NCBI GenBank assembly: GCA_904066235.2
Contig: CAJFCV020000001.1
Coordinates: 1,426,001 to 1,490,000 of the forward strand
DNA: 64,000 bases
Direction: 5' to 3'
Origin: Bursaphelenchus xylophilus
Taxonomy: Eukaryota > Nematoda > Chromadorea > Rhabditida > Aphelenchoididae
Shown here: one piece after another, positions 52,501-63,334 of the stretch
Position numbering within the stretch: position 1 is the first letter of the stretch
Layout: each line of letters opens with the position of its first letter
Translations under genes and position numbers: made by a program
Notes under the pieces: model-generated
Told to the model about the DNA's origin: nothing
The model's database searches: none
Seen by the model: only the letters and a program-made list of their open reading frames with translations

Positions 52501-54680
52501 GCTTCCCAATGCCGTAAATTTGGAAGACCATGAAGTCGATAATGATGCAGATATCGTAAGAAACGCCGATGGCGCAAGGACTAGAACCCTGGGCAAAAAA
52601 GGGATTTGAAAAGACGTATCTACGTAATTTCCAGCGATTTTTGACTTACGCAACGGTCGTAAGATTACTGCAAAACTCTGCGGAGACAGAGCATGGATAC
52701 ATAGAAACCATAAAGCATACAATCGTAAGTTAAATTACGCGCTTATTTTCAGACACACAAAGCATACACTAATCCAAATTTCTACTACGCCTGCACCCAT
52801 TTGATGAACCATATGGTTGGGCACAGCAGGGATGAGAACCGCCCTAAAGAAGTTCTATTCAAATTCATGCGAGAATACGGCGCAATTGAAGACGGTAACA
52901 ACTGATCCAATCCGTTGCCACACAGAAACTCAATTTGGCAAGTGAAAGAAGTCGTAATAGACAAAAAAAATCGGTATACGTTATCGAGCAAGATGACGAA
53001 TACAACTGTGGGATCGTAAAAAAATATTTAACCGAAATGACGACTACGATATATTATCCGCCAAACAGACTCGTTTAATTGCGGGTGCGTAAAAAAATGC
53101 AAAATACCCATTGATCTGGCAGCTTGCATCGGGAAACGAAATCAATTCATACCGTAATTATCTAACCAGAAGAAGCTGTCAACGATCTTCTCATTTATTC
53201 CAGGACGTGCCGACTTGTGCGTATACAGTGTGGCACATATACACATGACCAATTTGCTAAAGAATGCAAACAATACGACGATTACAATTGTGGAGTCGAA
53301 ATAAACACAGAGGCAGGGCAAGGAGGGTAAGTGTTCAAGAAAACGTGCGGAGACGGAGTATATATTATCCGCCAAACAGACTCGTTTAATTGCGGGTGCG
53401 TAAAAAAATGCAAAATACCCATTGATCTGGCAGCTTGCATCGGGAAACGAAATCAATTCATACCGTAATTATCTAACCAGAAGAAGCTGTCAACGATCTT
53501 CTCATTTATACCAGGATGTGCCGACTCGTGCGTATACAGTGTGGCATATATACATATGACTAATTTGACGAAGAATTAAAACAATACGACGATTACAATT
53601 GTGGCGTCGTAATAAACACAGAGGCAGAGCAAGGCGGAGACGGAGTATGGATACATACAAACCATCAAGCACACAATCGTAAGTTGAATTAAGCGCTTAT
53701 TTTTAGACCAACAAAGCGTACACTGTTCCAAACTTCTACTTCGCATGCACGCGTTTGATGAACCATATGATTGGCCCAGCAGAGATACCAACCGCCCCAA
53801 AGAAGTAGTGTTCGAACTACTGGAAGATTAGTGAACGACGTAATTGAAGACGATAACAACCGATTCAATTCGTTGTTACAGAGAAAATACAGAGGACAAG
53901 TTGACGAATAATTCAAGCAATACGACGGTTACAGCTGCGGCGTCGTAATAATGACTGTTTGTTGTGAAGAACAAGTTCATAGAACACCGAAGATTTTTAT
54001 TTCTCAAAGTCGTCATCGTTCGTCGAGGTGTAATATTTGCCGGATTCTGTGCATATTATACAGGGGTGTACTAAAAAAATGGAAACTTGTTTTTATAGCC
54101 ACATTTTTTCAGAGAATTGCGACTCCAAACTTTTGTGGCGTCGTAATAAACCGAGGCAGATCAAGGAGAGTGAGCGTTCAAGAAAACGTGCGGAGACGGA
54201 GTATGGATACATATAAACCATCAAATACACAATCGTAAATTAAGCGTTTATTTTCAGACAAACAAAGTGTATACTGATCCAAACTTCTACTACGCCTGCA
54301 CCATTTTATGAACCATGTGGTTGGACACAGCAGGGATGGCAACCGCCCCAAGAAGAAGTGGTTTGCAGTAATCGTAATAATGACAGTTTGTTGTGAAGAA
54401 CAAGTTCATACAACACCGAGGAGTTTTATTTTTCAAAATCGTCATCCACCCTGACTACAGAAGAAATGGGAACAGCAGTAAGTCAGCCATAACGCGTCCA
54501 AGGGATCGTAATGTAAATTTTTGACCTGCGAACACGACAACACGCCGTGGCTTTTTTACTAGATTCTGTGCATACTTATGCATAATTAAAACAACAAATG
54601 GCAATACCAAATTTCGTATTGTGAAACTCTGGAAGACTGAATATGTTGTGAGGTGACAACAAACTGCTGTGAAAGATTCA
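52500..54680 (+). pseudogene. Fragments of the unrecognised gene, unit 2 and further copies
   Basis: Includes exons encoding TNPNFYYACTHLMNHMVG (52755-52880) and IEDGNN (near 52885), a tandem duplication of about 295 bp (about 53060-53350 and 53355-53650, sharing GATCTGGCAGCTTGCATCGG), and later copies of the YYACTR.LMNHM exon at 53707-53800 and 54258-54330. Frames are broken by stops. Motifs are consistent between copies, so the parent gene was conserved when copied. Confidence 0.5.
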
Positions 54681-54705
54681 AGCAAAATTTAAGAAACCTG
54701 ATCAT

Positions 54706-54958
54706 GAGCTGGGCTTCGGGCTCAACCTGATCAATAGGCCTCTTAACGAACGACTTCACCAATGTAGTCATCGGCTGACATTTTCTTACAGTCTCGGACA
54801 AGATAATGCAAGTCGATGTGGTGCGCCGACCAGAGATCTGCTGAGATACAGTTAACGCTTCGATAGGATGCACTACCATTATGCCGTTACTCAGTTTCCA
54901 AGAAAGAACCAACAAGGTCCGTCCGTCATACAGCAAAAACGTAAGAAGCGGAGAGCTT
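54706..54958 (+). pseudogene. Fragment of a superfamily 1 helicase (middle region)
   Basis: Plus-strand frame: GFGLNLINRPLNERL, then one stop, then DRMHYHYAVTQFPRKNQQG. The second part resembles the YRMHP.I..FP...FY.G segment after motif III of SF1B helicases, the first resembles the GL..SLFERL before it. A longer frame on the minus strand (54586-55002) has no recognisable motif. Confidence 0.5.
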
Positions 54959-55343
54959 GAGAGTACAGTGTCGTAATTATTTATATATAATCTACGAGGC
55001 AAGGACGGCTAATGTCCAGTCAAGGGCTACAAACTATAGTGAAGGATTCAAAGATATCTAGGGTCGGACGCAGCTCGAAACCCGATTTTTTTTTATGCCA
55101 AAAACAAAATTGCGCAAGATTCGCAGAAATTTTCGGTCTTCATACTGATTCGCAGTCAAAAATAAATTTCTGCGTTGCGCTTTGTCGAAAAATATCTGCG
55201 TTCATCAATGACGCCCACAGAAATCATTTCGTTTCTTCTGTACGAACGCCATTTTATCTCTATTTTTGAGGGAATGTTGCTTTTTTAATATACTGCCTTC
55301 ATAACATACTATGTTTTATTTTTAAGTATATATATTTACATAT

Positions 55344-55599
55344 ATGAAACAGTTGGAAGATCAAGAACAATTTGTGTTTTATGAAAGCGTGAGGTTGAGT
55401 GGAGAAAACCACGACTTGGAAATGGAAATCAGCAAAGTCTATGGAAGATTGAAATCTTCAAACAGGAAATTGTTTATGAAGGATTTCGGCTCTTTGGTAA
55501 GTGTTTGTTTTTTTTGAGTGTGCGCCAAATTGAAAAATGTGTTTTTTTATACAAAATTTTTATATATTATTATTTCAGGAGAGGAGCGAAAAGGACTAA
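55344..55599 (+). CDS. Possible small two-exon gene (57 residues)
   Basis: ATG at 55344 opens 51 codons (55344-55496) to a GTAAGT donor. After an 82-nt intron, TATTTCAG and seven more codons end in TAA (55579-55599). The product is charged and helical (MKQLEDQEQFVFYESVRLSG...). Both splice sites are good and the phase is 0. No known family. It sits where other copies of this repeat region have ATGGGTTTTTGG, so it might be part of a larger decayed gene. Confidence 0.4.
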
Positions 55600-56176
55600 A
55601 CCCGCGCACGAAAGAAGGAGAATAATGAGCATCTAACAATAAGCAAATGTTGGTATGGTAAAATTATTATTATCGTAATTGAAGACGGTAACAATCCATT
55701 CAATCCGTCGTTACAGGGTAAATACAGATGACAAATTTGACGAATAATTCAAGCAACACGACGGTTATAATTGCGAGTCGTAATAATGACTGGGCCCAGG
55801 AAAGACGGCAACCGCCCCAAAGAAGTGATGTTTGCAGTAATCGTAATAAAGACAGTTTGTTGTGAAGAACAAGTTCATAGAACCTCGAGGATTTTTATTT
55901 CTCAAAGTCGTCATCGACCCTAACTACAGAAGAAATGGGAACAGCAGTAAGTCAGCCATAACGCGTCCAAGGGATCGTAATGTAAATTTTTGACCTGCGA
56001 AGACGACAACACGCCGTGGTATGATATTTACCAGATTCTGTGCATAACTGTGCGTAATTATTTACCAGATACTGTGCATACTTCTGCGTCATAAAAACAA
56101 CAAACGGCAATACCACAACTCGTATTGTGAAACTAATGGAAGACTGAATCAGCAATGATGGTGACAACAAACTACT
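55600..56176. other. Repeat fragments between coding pieces
   Basis: Pieces also found at 49790-50260: GAAGACGGTAACAATCCATT, TAATAATGACTG, AAGAAGTGATGTTTGCAGTA and ACACGCCGTGGTATGATATT. So this is a third partial copy of that segment. No intact frame. Confidence 0.55.
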
Positions 56177-56479
56177 GTGGAGGATTCAAGAAACAAGTTT
56201 CGCGTAGTCATCCTGGACCTAACAAGAAAATTACCGGGGGCTTTATGGATGGTATGTGGCAACTATGATCGCTTTATAGTCGCCATAAGCCGCGCCCGCG
56301 AGCTGTTGATCATCACAGGCTCGAATGATGTCGATCGTCCCAGCTTCAATAGTGACAGAAGTGCGGTCGACTTCCTCTACGAATATGTGGGATCAAATTT
56401 GAACAGTGTAATTTGCACGTGTGAGAAGCAGCCGAGAAGGTCGAGGACCGCTGAGGCTGGAAGTCCATCGGTGATATAG
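56177..56479 (+). pseudogene. C-terminal helicase fragment (second copy)
   Basis: Nearly identical to 50300-50525, with NYDRFIVAISRARELLIIT (motif VI) and SNDVDRPSFNSDRSAVDFLY. After EYVGSN it continues differently (LNSVICTCEKQPRRSR) to a stop at 56477-56479, which may be the true C-terminus. Confidence 0.65.
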
Positions 56480-56599
56480 AACCTGATACGTTATTCACTT
56501 GCTGATATTGTGATCGGGTTTGAGGCGGACGAAGGAGTTATCCGGGACTATTCCGGCTGAAACGGTGTCCGATCCGCAGAGTGAGGAACCGATTTCCTA

Positions 56600-57475
56600 A
56601 TAGTAGATACATGATTCAGTTTTTGTGGGGAAAAAGTTATGATTCTTTATTCCCTTTATAAAAGCGTCGCTACGACCTAACGAGTCTTGCCGGACCCGCT
56701 AGCCTACCTATCCTACCAAGCCTTATTCGTCTGCCTTAAGGGCACCACGAAAGCACTCAACAACAAATCTAAATAACAGTAATTTATTGGCCTTCTACTA
56801 AACGGGATTATCCCCACATAGGTAACTCCGATAAAAGCCGCCCTTGGGAGCTCCTATAAGAGCCGTCGAATAATACATTCAGCCGAGTATAATTGTTCAA
56901 CCTTTCGAGGAAGTCGGAAGTTTGGCGGGCCGATAAGGTTGAGGCGATGACCGGAATCATGCCGGCCCGGGTCAGTTCTTGTAAATCCGCCAAGTCGACG
57001 GGCCCACGAAAAATATTACGCCGGAGCAGTATTCTGTCCGACTGGACTTCGGTCGCTAAGGACCTTGCGTCTAAGGACAAGGTATTACGGGGGCTCGCGC
57101 CAAGTCTAACGGATTCCGGCGGTAATCATGTTATAATGCTGGTCGTCTGGCCTCTCAGGCCAATCTCTGATTCAGAGTTGATCGACATTTCGAGGGGAGT
57201 TATGGGGCGATACCTACAAGTACGGTAGAAGGTGGAGCCGAAAATCAAAAAACGCCGCGAGGGTGACGTAACCCGGAAGCGGAACAAAGAAAATCGTGTG
57301 CCCGCCCCTGACGTAAAACTAAAACCTCCCCGGACGAATCATTCATTCTTCCGTCGTCTGTTTGTTGTTCAGCCCGTCGAAGGTACAGTCTCCGAGCCGA
57401 CCATTCCCCAAGGTGACAAGATTCAAAGTGAAACGAAGTTCCAGAAGATCTAGTGTGAGGAGCATTAACCAAAAT
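56600..57475. other. GC-richer island with opposing open frames
   Basis: Base composition is clearly less AT-rich than the surroundings. On the minus strand a 90-residue frame (57080-56808) reads RRNIFRGPVDLADLQELTRA... and ends SELPMWG. On the plus strand the frame from 56893 to 57453 is broken only by one TAG (57226-57228) and ends with a basic region. I cannot tell which is coding. Could be a transposon or acquired gene fragment. Confidence 0.35.
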
Positions 57476-57487
57476 AAAAGCAAAACA

Positions 57488-58528
57488 AACGCCGACTAAA
57501 GATCTAGAGCGCGATTCTCTTTCTCTCCCGACGGAGGAAGAGATGATTGATATTTGCCCGCAACATCCTCCCAACCAAAAAGACACGACGCCCTCGTCGT
57601 CTTGCTTAACATTTTTCACCATAAAGACATACAAGCTGAGGGGCAAAATTTTGCATCTAGGATTTTCAAGACAATCTCAGCAGTAGCTAGAGAAACATGT
57701 TAATATGGTTCCTTAACGGGGGGATACTTGACCTTAAAAGACTTTCAATCAGAATGGAATGGAGTCGGGTTAAGACAAAGTATAATAAGAATCTCACTGT
57801 CTGATTAACTTCATATTCGTCTCCTACACTTGGCCATCCGTCTCGTTCTTGATTTGGTCACATGCGCTTGCTCTTGGCGCATCTTCGGCACTGTCTATTG
57901 CAGTGCTGGTCTCACTCAACCAGAAAGAGACATCGCGTCCTCGTGATGTCGACATCATTTTTTATATATTCACTCACCACCATTATATTAATATTATATA
58001 TTAATTATATATTAATTATATCATTATTATATCATTACATTATATATAATTAAAATATATATCATTATATATTAATTAAAATTTACCGGGGGAGTCGTTG
58101 CCTCTTCCTTGGGTCGCTCCATTTCATCATTTTTCTCCGGTTTTTGTTGAACGTAGGGTAATATTTGAGGTACGCAGAAATTCACATCAATTTCATAAAT
58201 AGTAGTGACCATACAGAATAAGAATAGATAGAAAATACAGGAACGAATATCGACAAATACCGAGCTAAAAGGCCACTCTCACTAGGGACCTCCATTTGTA
58301 GCGGGTGATGTTGACCCGTTGGTTCTAGTAGCGCAATATTTATTAGCTCAATATATGCCGATATATCGGCATATCGCGATATCATATTCCATTTTAGGTT
58401 TATTGAGGAGACTCCAAGGGTGCGCGTCCGCACCCAAGGCCTACAACAAACCCCGACTGAAGATCTAGAGCGCGATGCCCTCTCTCCCCCGACGGAGGAA
58501 GAGATGATTAATATCTGCCCGCAACACA
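57488..58528. repeat. Direct repeat of an ~80-bp coding-like segment, ~960 bp apart
   Basis: 57488-57568 and 58447-58528 share GATCTAGAGCGCGAT and GACGGAGGAAGAGATGAT. Both translate on the plus strand to TP..DLERD.LS.PTEEEMI.ICPQH. Between them lie a TATA-rich tract (57965-58082) and no other recognisable feature. Confidence 0.6.
57965..58082. repeat. AT-rich TATTAT/TATATTAAT tract
   Basis: Low-complexity sequence made of ATTATATTAAT and ATCATTATAT units. Confidence 0.8.
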
Positions 58529-58583
58529 GTTTACAATGTAGAACTTTAGGAGACAAAAGATTCAATTCTCAACGGTGTGCCAA

Positions 58584-58994
58584 CCAGAGATTGCCACGCT
58601 CAAAATTTCGGCTCCGGCTCTTAGCTCCCAGAGCCGGAGCCGAGGCCAAATTTGAAGCTCCGGCTCTCTTGGCTCCGTGCAAAATTTAAAAAGCCTCCGG
58701 CTTCGAATCCGGCTCCTATGCAAAATGTTTTTTTAAAAATATTTTTCCAAAAATAAAAGTTATTAGTGCCAGAGATCATACATCCAACCTTTTTGCAGTC
58801 AAGTCACATCCTCCGCAGTGTTTTTTCAAGCAATTTGGTTTAACAAGATCACGAAATTTTTACTTTTCTGACGGCTGGGAAGCCTGGCTCCGACTTTGGG
58901 CTCGGGAGCCGGAGCCGACCCCAAAATCTCCGGCTCTGGCTCCCGGCTCGGAGCTGGAGACAAGAGCCGGCTCCGGAGCCGTGGCAATCTCTGG
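58584..58994. mobile_element. CCAGAGATTGCCACG-type inverted-repeat element (intact)
   Basis: 411 bp. Left end CCAGAGATTGCCACGCTC and right end GAGCCGTGGCAATCTCTGG are inverted repeats. Inside are many GGAGCCGGAGCC and GGCTCCGGCTC words that themselves pair. A truncated copy is at 4539-4857. Confidence 0.85.
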
Positions 58995-59285
58995 GCCATT
59001 GATCCAAGATTTGGATCGTCACGCTTTGCCCGCGGATTTTGAGCTGCGTCCCTCCAGTCATCGATTGTGTCCAACTCTTCTGCCGTCGCTGGAACCTCCA
59101 AGCGCCGTCAAGTCACTTCTAACAACTCCAAACGACAGAAACAGTAAATCAGAACAGAGGAATACACCTTTTACTAACTTTACCTGGTAAAACATTTGTT
59201 ATTAGGCGGATTCATAATTATCCGGCGGTTTTATAGGCGCGTTTTTTGTTAGTTAACATTTGCGTTTTGTTAATGTTTTTTTTAT

Positions 59286-59690
59286 AAAAACAATCTTCTC
59301 TATTTAGTTAATAAAATGTGTGTCGAAAACCATACTCTTATCCGCCATATTATGCTCTACCATTTCGAGAAAAGTTGGATGTCAGCACAGTCATTTCGCG
59401 ATCTCAACGAACTTTTCGGCGAAGGAAAAAAAATCGCCAGGTGTTTCGCCCGAAGGAGTACCAAAAGACGTCCACTGTAAGAAGGCTATGTGGTATGTGT
59501 GGTGGGACAGAAGCGAAATCATCCACTGGGGAATCGTGTCTTTTTTTGTTCCTTCGCCGAAAAGTTCGTTGAGATCGCAAAATGACTGTGCTGACTGCCA
59601 ACCTTTCTCGAAATGGTAGAGCATAATATGGCAAATGTAAGTATGGGTTTCGAAACGGATTTTATTAACTAAATAGAGAAGATTATTTTT
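59286..59690. repeat. Foldback element with ~145-bp arms
   Basis: Left arm (about 59286-59430) and right arm (about 59548-59690) mirror each other: TCTCTATTTAGTTAATAAAA, GAGCATAATATGG (inverse on the left), CGATCTCAACGAACTTTTCG. The ~115-bp spacer contains GGTGTTTCGCCCGAAG. Confidence 0.85.
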
Positions 59691-59695
59691 GAAGA

Positions 59696-59815
59696 GCGCG
59701 CTCACGAAATCGGAGTTTCTTCACTTGGAGAGGGAGGTATTTTGCTACATTTTGGATGCTTCTCGGATGCAAAATGGTAGGTTTTTTGCCACTGCACTGG
59801 ATCAGGTCCCCCGCT
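59696..59815. mobile_element. Partial GGGACCTGATCCAGTGGC-type MITE
   Basis: The right half of the element seen at 3830-4073: TCACTTGGAGAGGGAGG, GATGCTTCTCGGATGCAAAA and the end CACTGGATCAGGTCCCCC. The left end has been replaced. Confidence 0.7.
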
Positions 59816-60104
59816 GAAATGTTTGTCGCCAAACCAAAAGTGACGAATTTTGTTCGCACCACGGACAAGATTTTTTTTTTTTAAATTTTGGCTGGATTGA
59901 AAACTGAAATTTATAAATCGCCAGCCATATATGCATGGCTACAGCTTTGTGTGAGTTGACGGTCATATTTTGAAGAAATAAACCTTTTTACATTTAAAAA
60001 GCATCCCTTCGTCATCAACATTCCTTTAAAACCTCTTAATTAACAAAAAACCGTCTAAAAATACATTTATTTCCGATTATCTATCAAAAATTCAGCAATG
60101 AATC

Positions 60105-60914
60105 CTACTTCGGGCCAATGGCTGCCTTTTCTTTGGGTAATTCCTTCTGAATGTTGTCCAGCTCCTCATCCCAGGCCTTCTCGATCTTGGCCCAGTGCTG
60201 GAGAAGCTCCTTTTTACGCTCTTGTCTTCGGTTGAAGTAGTATGGGTATTGTTCTCGATCAGGTCCAGTCCAATAATACGAATCCAGGATGGAGTCGTGA
60301 CTTTCACGAACACGATCATAGGCACTTCCTCCGGGATCCAGGGCAACTAAAAACGTTGGATATTAGAGATAAAACTCGATTTAAAAAAATATTCTCTATG
60401 AAGATGATGGATAATATAAATTCGAATAATTCTCAGCATAAATAGAACTAAAACGGCTGCCATTGCCATTTAATTGCAAGCTTGTTAGCTGCTCCAGCTA
60501 ATATTATCCATTTTATATTACCTAAAACCCAAAAACAATAAGAAAAAAGGGAAAACTTACACCTGAAGGGTTTATAATGCCTCTTCTCCCAAAGTTCGCG
60601 ACAACCATCAGCCAACATGACTTGAGCTTTACGGGTGTCCTTCTCATCAGCAGCAGCGTCGAATCGAGCCCTCAGCAAGACCTGGTGGTATCGGACATCC
60701 ACTCTAAAATTATATCAAAATAAATCAATTTTGTCTGCGGTGTAATATAGTAGAATCTTTTTTAGAGACTCTAAAAGCAAATAAAAATTAAGAAGAGGAC
60801 TTACGGAGTTCCACCATACCAGTTGAAGACTTCTCGAAGGGCTCGCTTGTAGAGCCGTTGGACTTTTTGTTTGTGGCTCAAGGCCTTGGTGAACATCCAG
60901 GCCGGAGACTCCAT
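60105..60914 (-). CDS. NADH dehydrogenase (complex I) subunit NDUFB9, LYR protein
   Basis: Three exons on the minus strand: 60914-60805, 60703-60561 and 60346-60105 (TAG), 164 residues. The N-terminus SHKQKVQRLYKRALREV carries the LYR-type motif (Leu21-Tyr22-Lys23-Arg24) and matches HQQKVLRLYKRALR of NDUFB9. Then RARFDA..EKDT and a C-terminal part with DPGGSAYDRVRE and YPYYFNRRQERKK, corresponding to SPGG..YER and YPDYFAKREQWKK. It is an accessory subunit in the membrane arm of complex I in the inner mitochondrial membrane. The donor of exon 2 was chosen at GTAAGT because only that keeps the phase. Poly(A) signal TTTATT (plus strand) at 60067-60072. Confidence 0.93.
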
Positions 60915-63334
60915 GCCTGCGCCTAAAAGTTAAAATTTATAATTGTAAAAATATCAAACGGTCAAAACTTGTCAATAACGACATTTGCGATCAACAAAAA
61001 GCACGAAAAATATCTTTTTCTCCACTTGCCACAAAATGCCAACGTTTGTTTTCGTGGCAAGACGTAGAAAAATCTCTTGTTCCTCATATTTCTGCTTTTT
61101 ATTTTTTTATTTTTACAGTTTCCCGGATTTCAGTTGATCAGCGGAAGTCTTCAACACAGTGATTGCACTCATCTCGGGGCAACGCGACTGTTGAATGGTG
61201 GTATTTCGGCCGTTGTTCAAAGGTTTGCGATTCCACTCAATATTGTCGATGTCGTTGTCAAGTCTGTGGTCGGTTTCATTTCTTTATTTTCTTTTCTTGA
61301 TGTTTAGGTCCAAACCCTTTGACTGGTCCCACTCTTTCCCGTTGTATTGCACTTTTTATTTTTTCTCTGTCAAGTGTAATATAATTTTAAAATTTTCTCA
61401 AGCTTTTTGCATTTACGAAGTGATTAACATTCCCGGAACGACCCTTGCTGCCTTATTTTGCTTTCACATGTCTTTTTACTCAGTTTCCTTCCTTCCTGGA
61501 TTAAGTTTTGGCCTAAAATAATGTTTATCCATAAAATACCCGGAAAGTTTCACAAAAAACAAGATGAATTAAGGTCCGGATTAGCTGCAGACGCCGGTTT
61601 GAAGGTCCGGTTGCAGTACGAAACCGTCTATTCAAATCAATCGGGGAAATGAAGCTTTACGGCCTGGATTTGACGCAAATCGCCCGTAAACAGGCGGATT
61701 AAGCTGGATAAGCGGATTTGTTCGTCTCGATGTCGTCCATAAAGCCATGGGCATTTCAGATACAAAGATTTGTAAAAATTGGGGCCTTTACATTTCTTGG
61801 AATTACTTTTTTCCTCGAAACTGGAATTTTTTCTAACTTTTTGCTTAAGAATCAAGTGTAATATAAAATCTTTACCACGAAACGATTCTAGGAATCGTAT
61901 TTTGCTCGAAGACAAATATTGTGTTGTTTAAAGTGGGATTTGCAAAAGAAAATTTAGTTTTTTGTCTGTGGATTTGTTTTTCGGCCAAAAAAAGTGTCAG
62001 ATGGAATGCGGCGGGCCCAAAAAATTGTCTCTAATCCTTGTTATGGGTTTGACGAGCGGTGGAGAGTTCTTTTTAGGAGATTGTTCGAGTTTTTTTTGGG
62101 TAAAATTTGATTTTCACGGCAAAAATAGGATTTTTTAAAATCTTCGGGGTAAAATACGGGTTACTTTTTAGTTTTTGGATTTTCAAGAGCCTTTTATGAT
62201 CGTAGCAGATAATTTTAAGATTGTTATCTCTTAAACTTTTCAACTTTCCTCTTATTATTTAGCCTTTTTCCTAAATTTAGCAGAAAATTATCAAAAATGG
62301 GCAAAAACCCGCAAATTGGCATTCAAATTAAAGGTGGAAAAGTAATATAACTAATACGCAATTCCGAAAGGACACTGGTAATTGCATGAGAACGTCTTTT
62401 CATGATTATATACCCCAAAAAAAGGCAAATGTTTCCGCTCTCTCGAGGGATTTTTGGTTTAATTTTTTGAGGAAAAAAGGAAAAAATTTTTGGGTGAACT
62501 GGGTTGGAAATGGATACAAGGTTTTGGTGAAAGCGATTCTACAGCGATTTCTACCGATTTTTATCAGAAAAAAGGTCAATTTTTTGAAAGAACGGACGTT
62601 AGGGCAGTTAAATTGACCTTTTTTCTGATAAAAATCGGTAGAATTGGCTGTAAAATCGGTTTCGCCAAAACCTTGTATCCATTTCCAACCCATTTCATCC
62701 AAATATTTTCCTTTTTTCCTCAAAAAATTAAACCAAAAATCCCTCGAGAGAGCGGAAACGTTTGCCTTTTCTTGGGGTATATAATCATGAAAAGACGTTC
62801 GCGGTTGGAAATGGATGAAAACCTTACATCCGTTTCCAACCGGTCTGATTCAAATTTTCTGTTTTTTCTCAGTTTTTGGGGAAAAGTTACTTTTCCGATT
62901 TTGGAGGTCATTTATGCCTTCGATTAGGGGTTTAAATTGACCTAGAATGACCTTTTTAGTTTTATGAGATAGTCATCTAAGCCTCCGATATTCGAGTTCA
63001 TCTGGGTTAAAATCTAAAACGAGATTTTACGGCGAAAATTCGCAATTAGGACGAATTTATCCTATTTTTGGACGAAAATTTGACTTTTTATAGCGAAAAC
63101 TCTCTATAACGGACAAATTGGTGACTCTCATATGGATGGCTATGCCAAGGGCTCTCTGTTACAACCAAAAAATCTAAAAATTAACCTGTTTCCCCCGAAA
63201 AAACCCCCATTTTCTCAAAATTTCCCCAAAACTGGGTCCATTTTTCTTATCGATAATTTCTCAGCACCTCGCGAACCTCCTTTTGTTGTGTTTCATCCTC
63301 CAAATCACCGCAAACGCACGTCTCCCACCCCAAA
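60915..63334. other. Intergenic region between NDUFB9 and guanylate kinase
   Basis: Upstream region of both genes (they diverge). Contains two AAGTGTAATATAA words (about 61372 and 61856) and the palindrome at 62391-62799. A short frame at 61649-61705 (MKLYGLDLTQIARKQAD) and an open stretch at 61077-61307 have no supporting motif. Nothing else recognised. Confidence 0.5.
62391..62799. repeat. Palindrome of ~409 bp
   Basis: Arms of about 185 bp meet near 62596. Left AACGTCTTTTCATGATTATA mirrors right TATAATCATGAAAAGACGTT; CGCTCTCTCGAGGGATTTTT and its inverse; ACCGATTTTTATCAGAAAAA and its inverse. Centre spacer about 35 bp. Confidence 0.9.

Larger units (their letters stand above)
50590..53460. 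repeat. Segmental duplication, unit 2
   Basis: Second unit of the duplication described at 46905-49640. The left boundary lies in the intron before the duplicated exon (ATGATGACTAAAACAATATA at both). It is interrupted by an inverted-repeat element at 52238-52436 absent from unit 1. Confidence 0.85.

Noticed and set aside
54586..55002. 138-residue minus-strand open frame
   Set aside because: The opposite strand shows helicase-like segments (NRPLNERL, DRMH..FP) with one stop, which fits the neighbouring fragments better.
61077..61521. Hydrophobic plus-strand frames upstream of NDUFB9
   Set aside because: T-rich intergenic sequence gives Phe/Leu-rich translations; no splice-consistent continuation or motif found.
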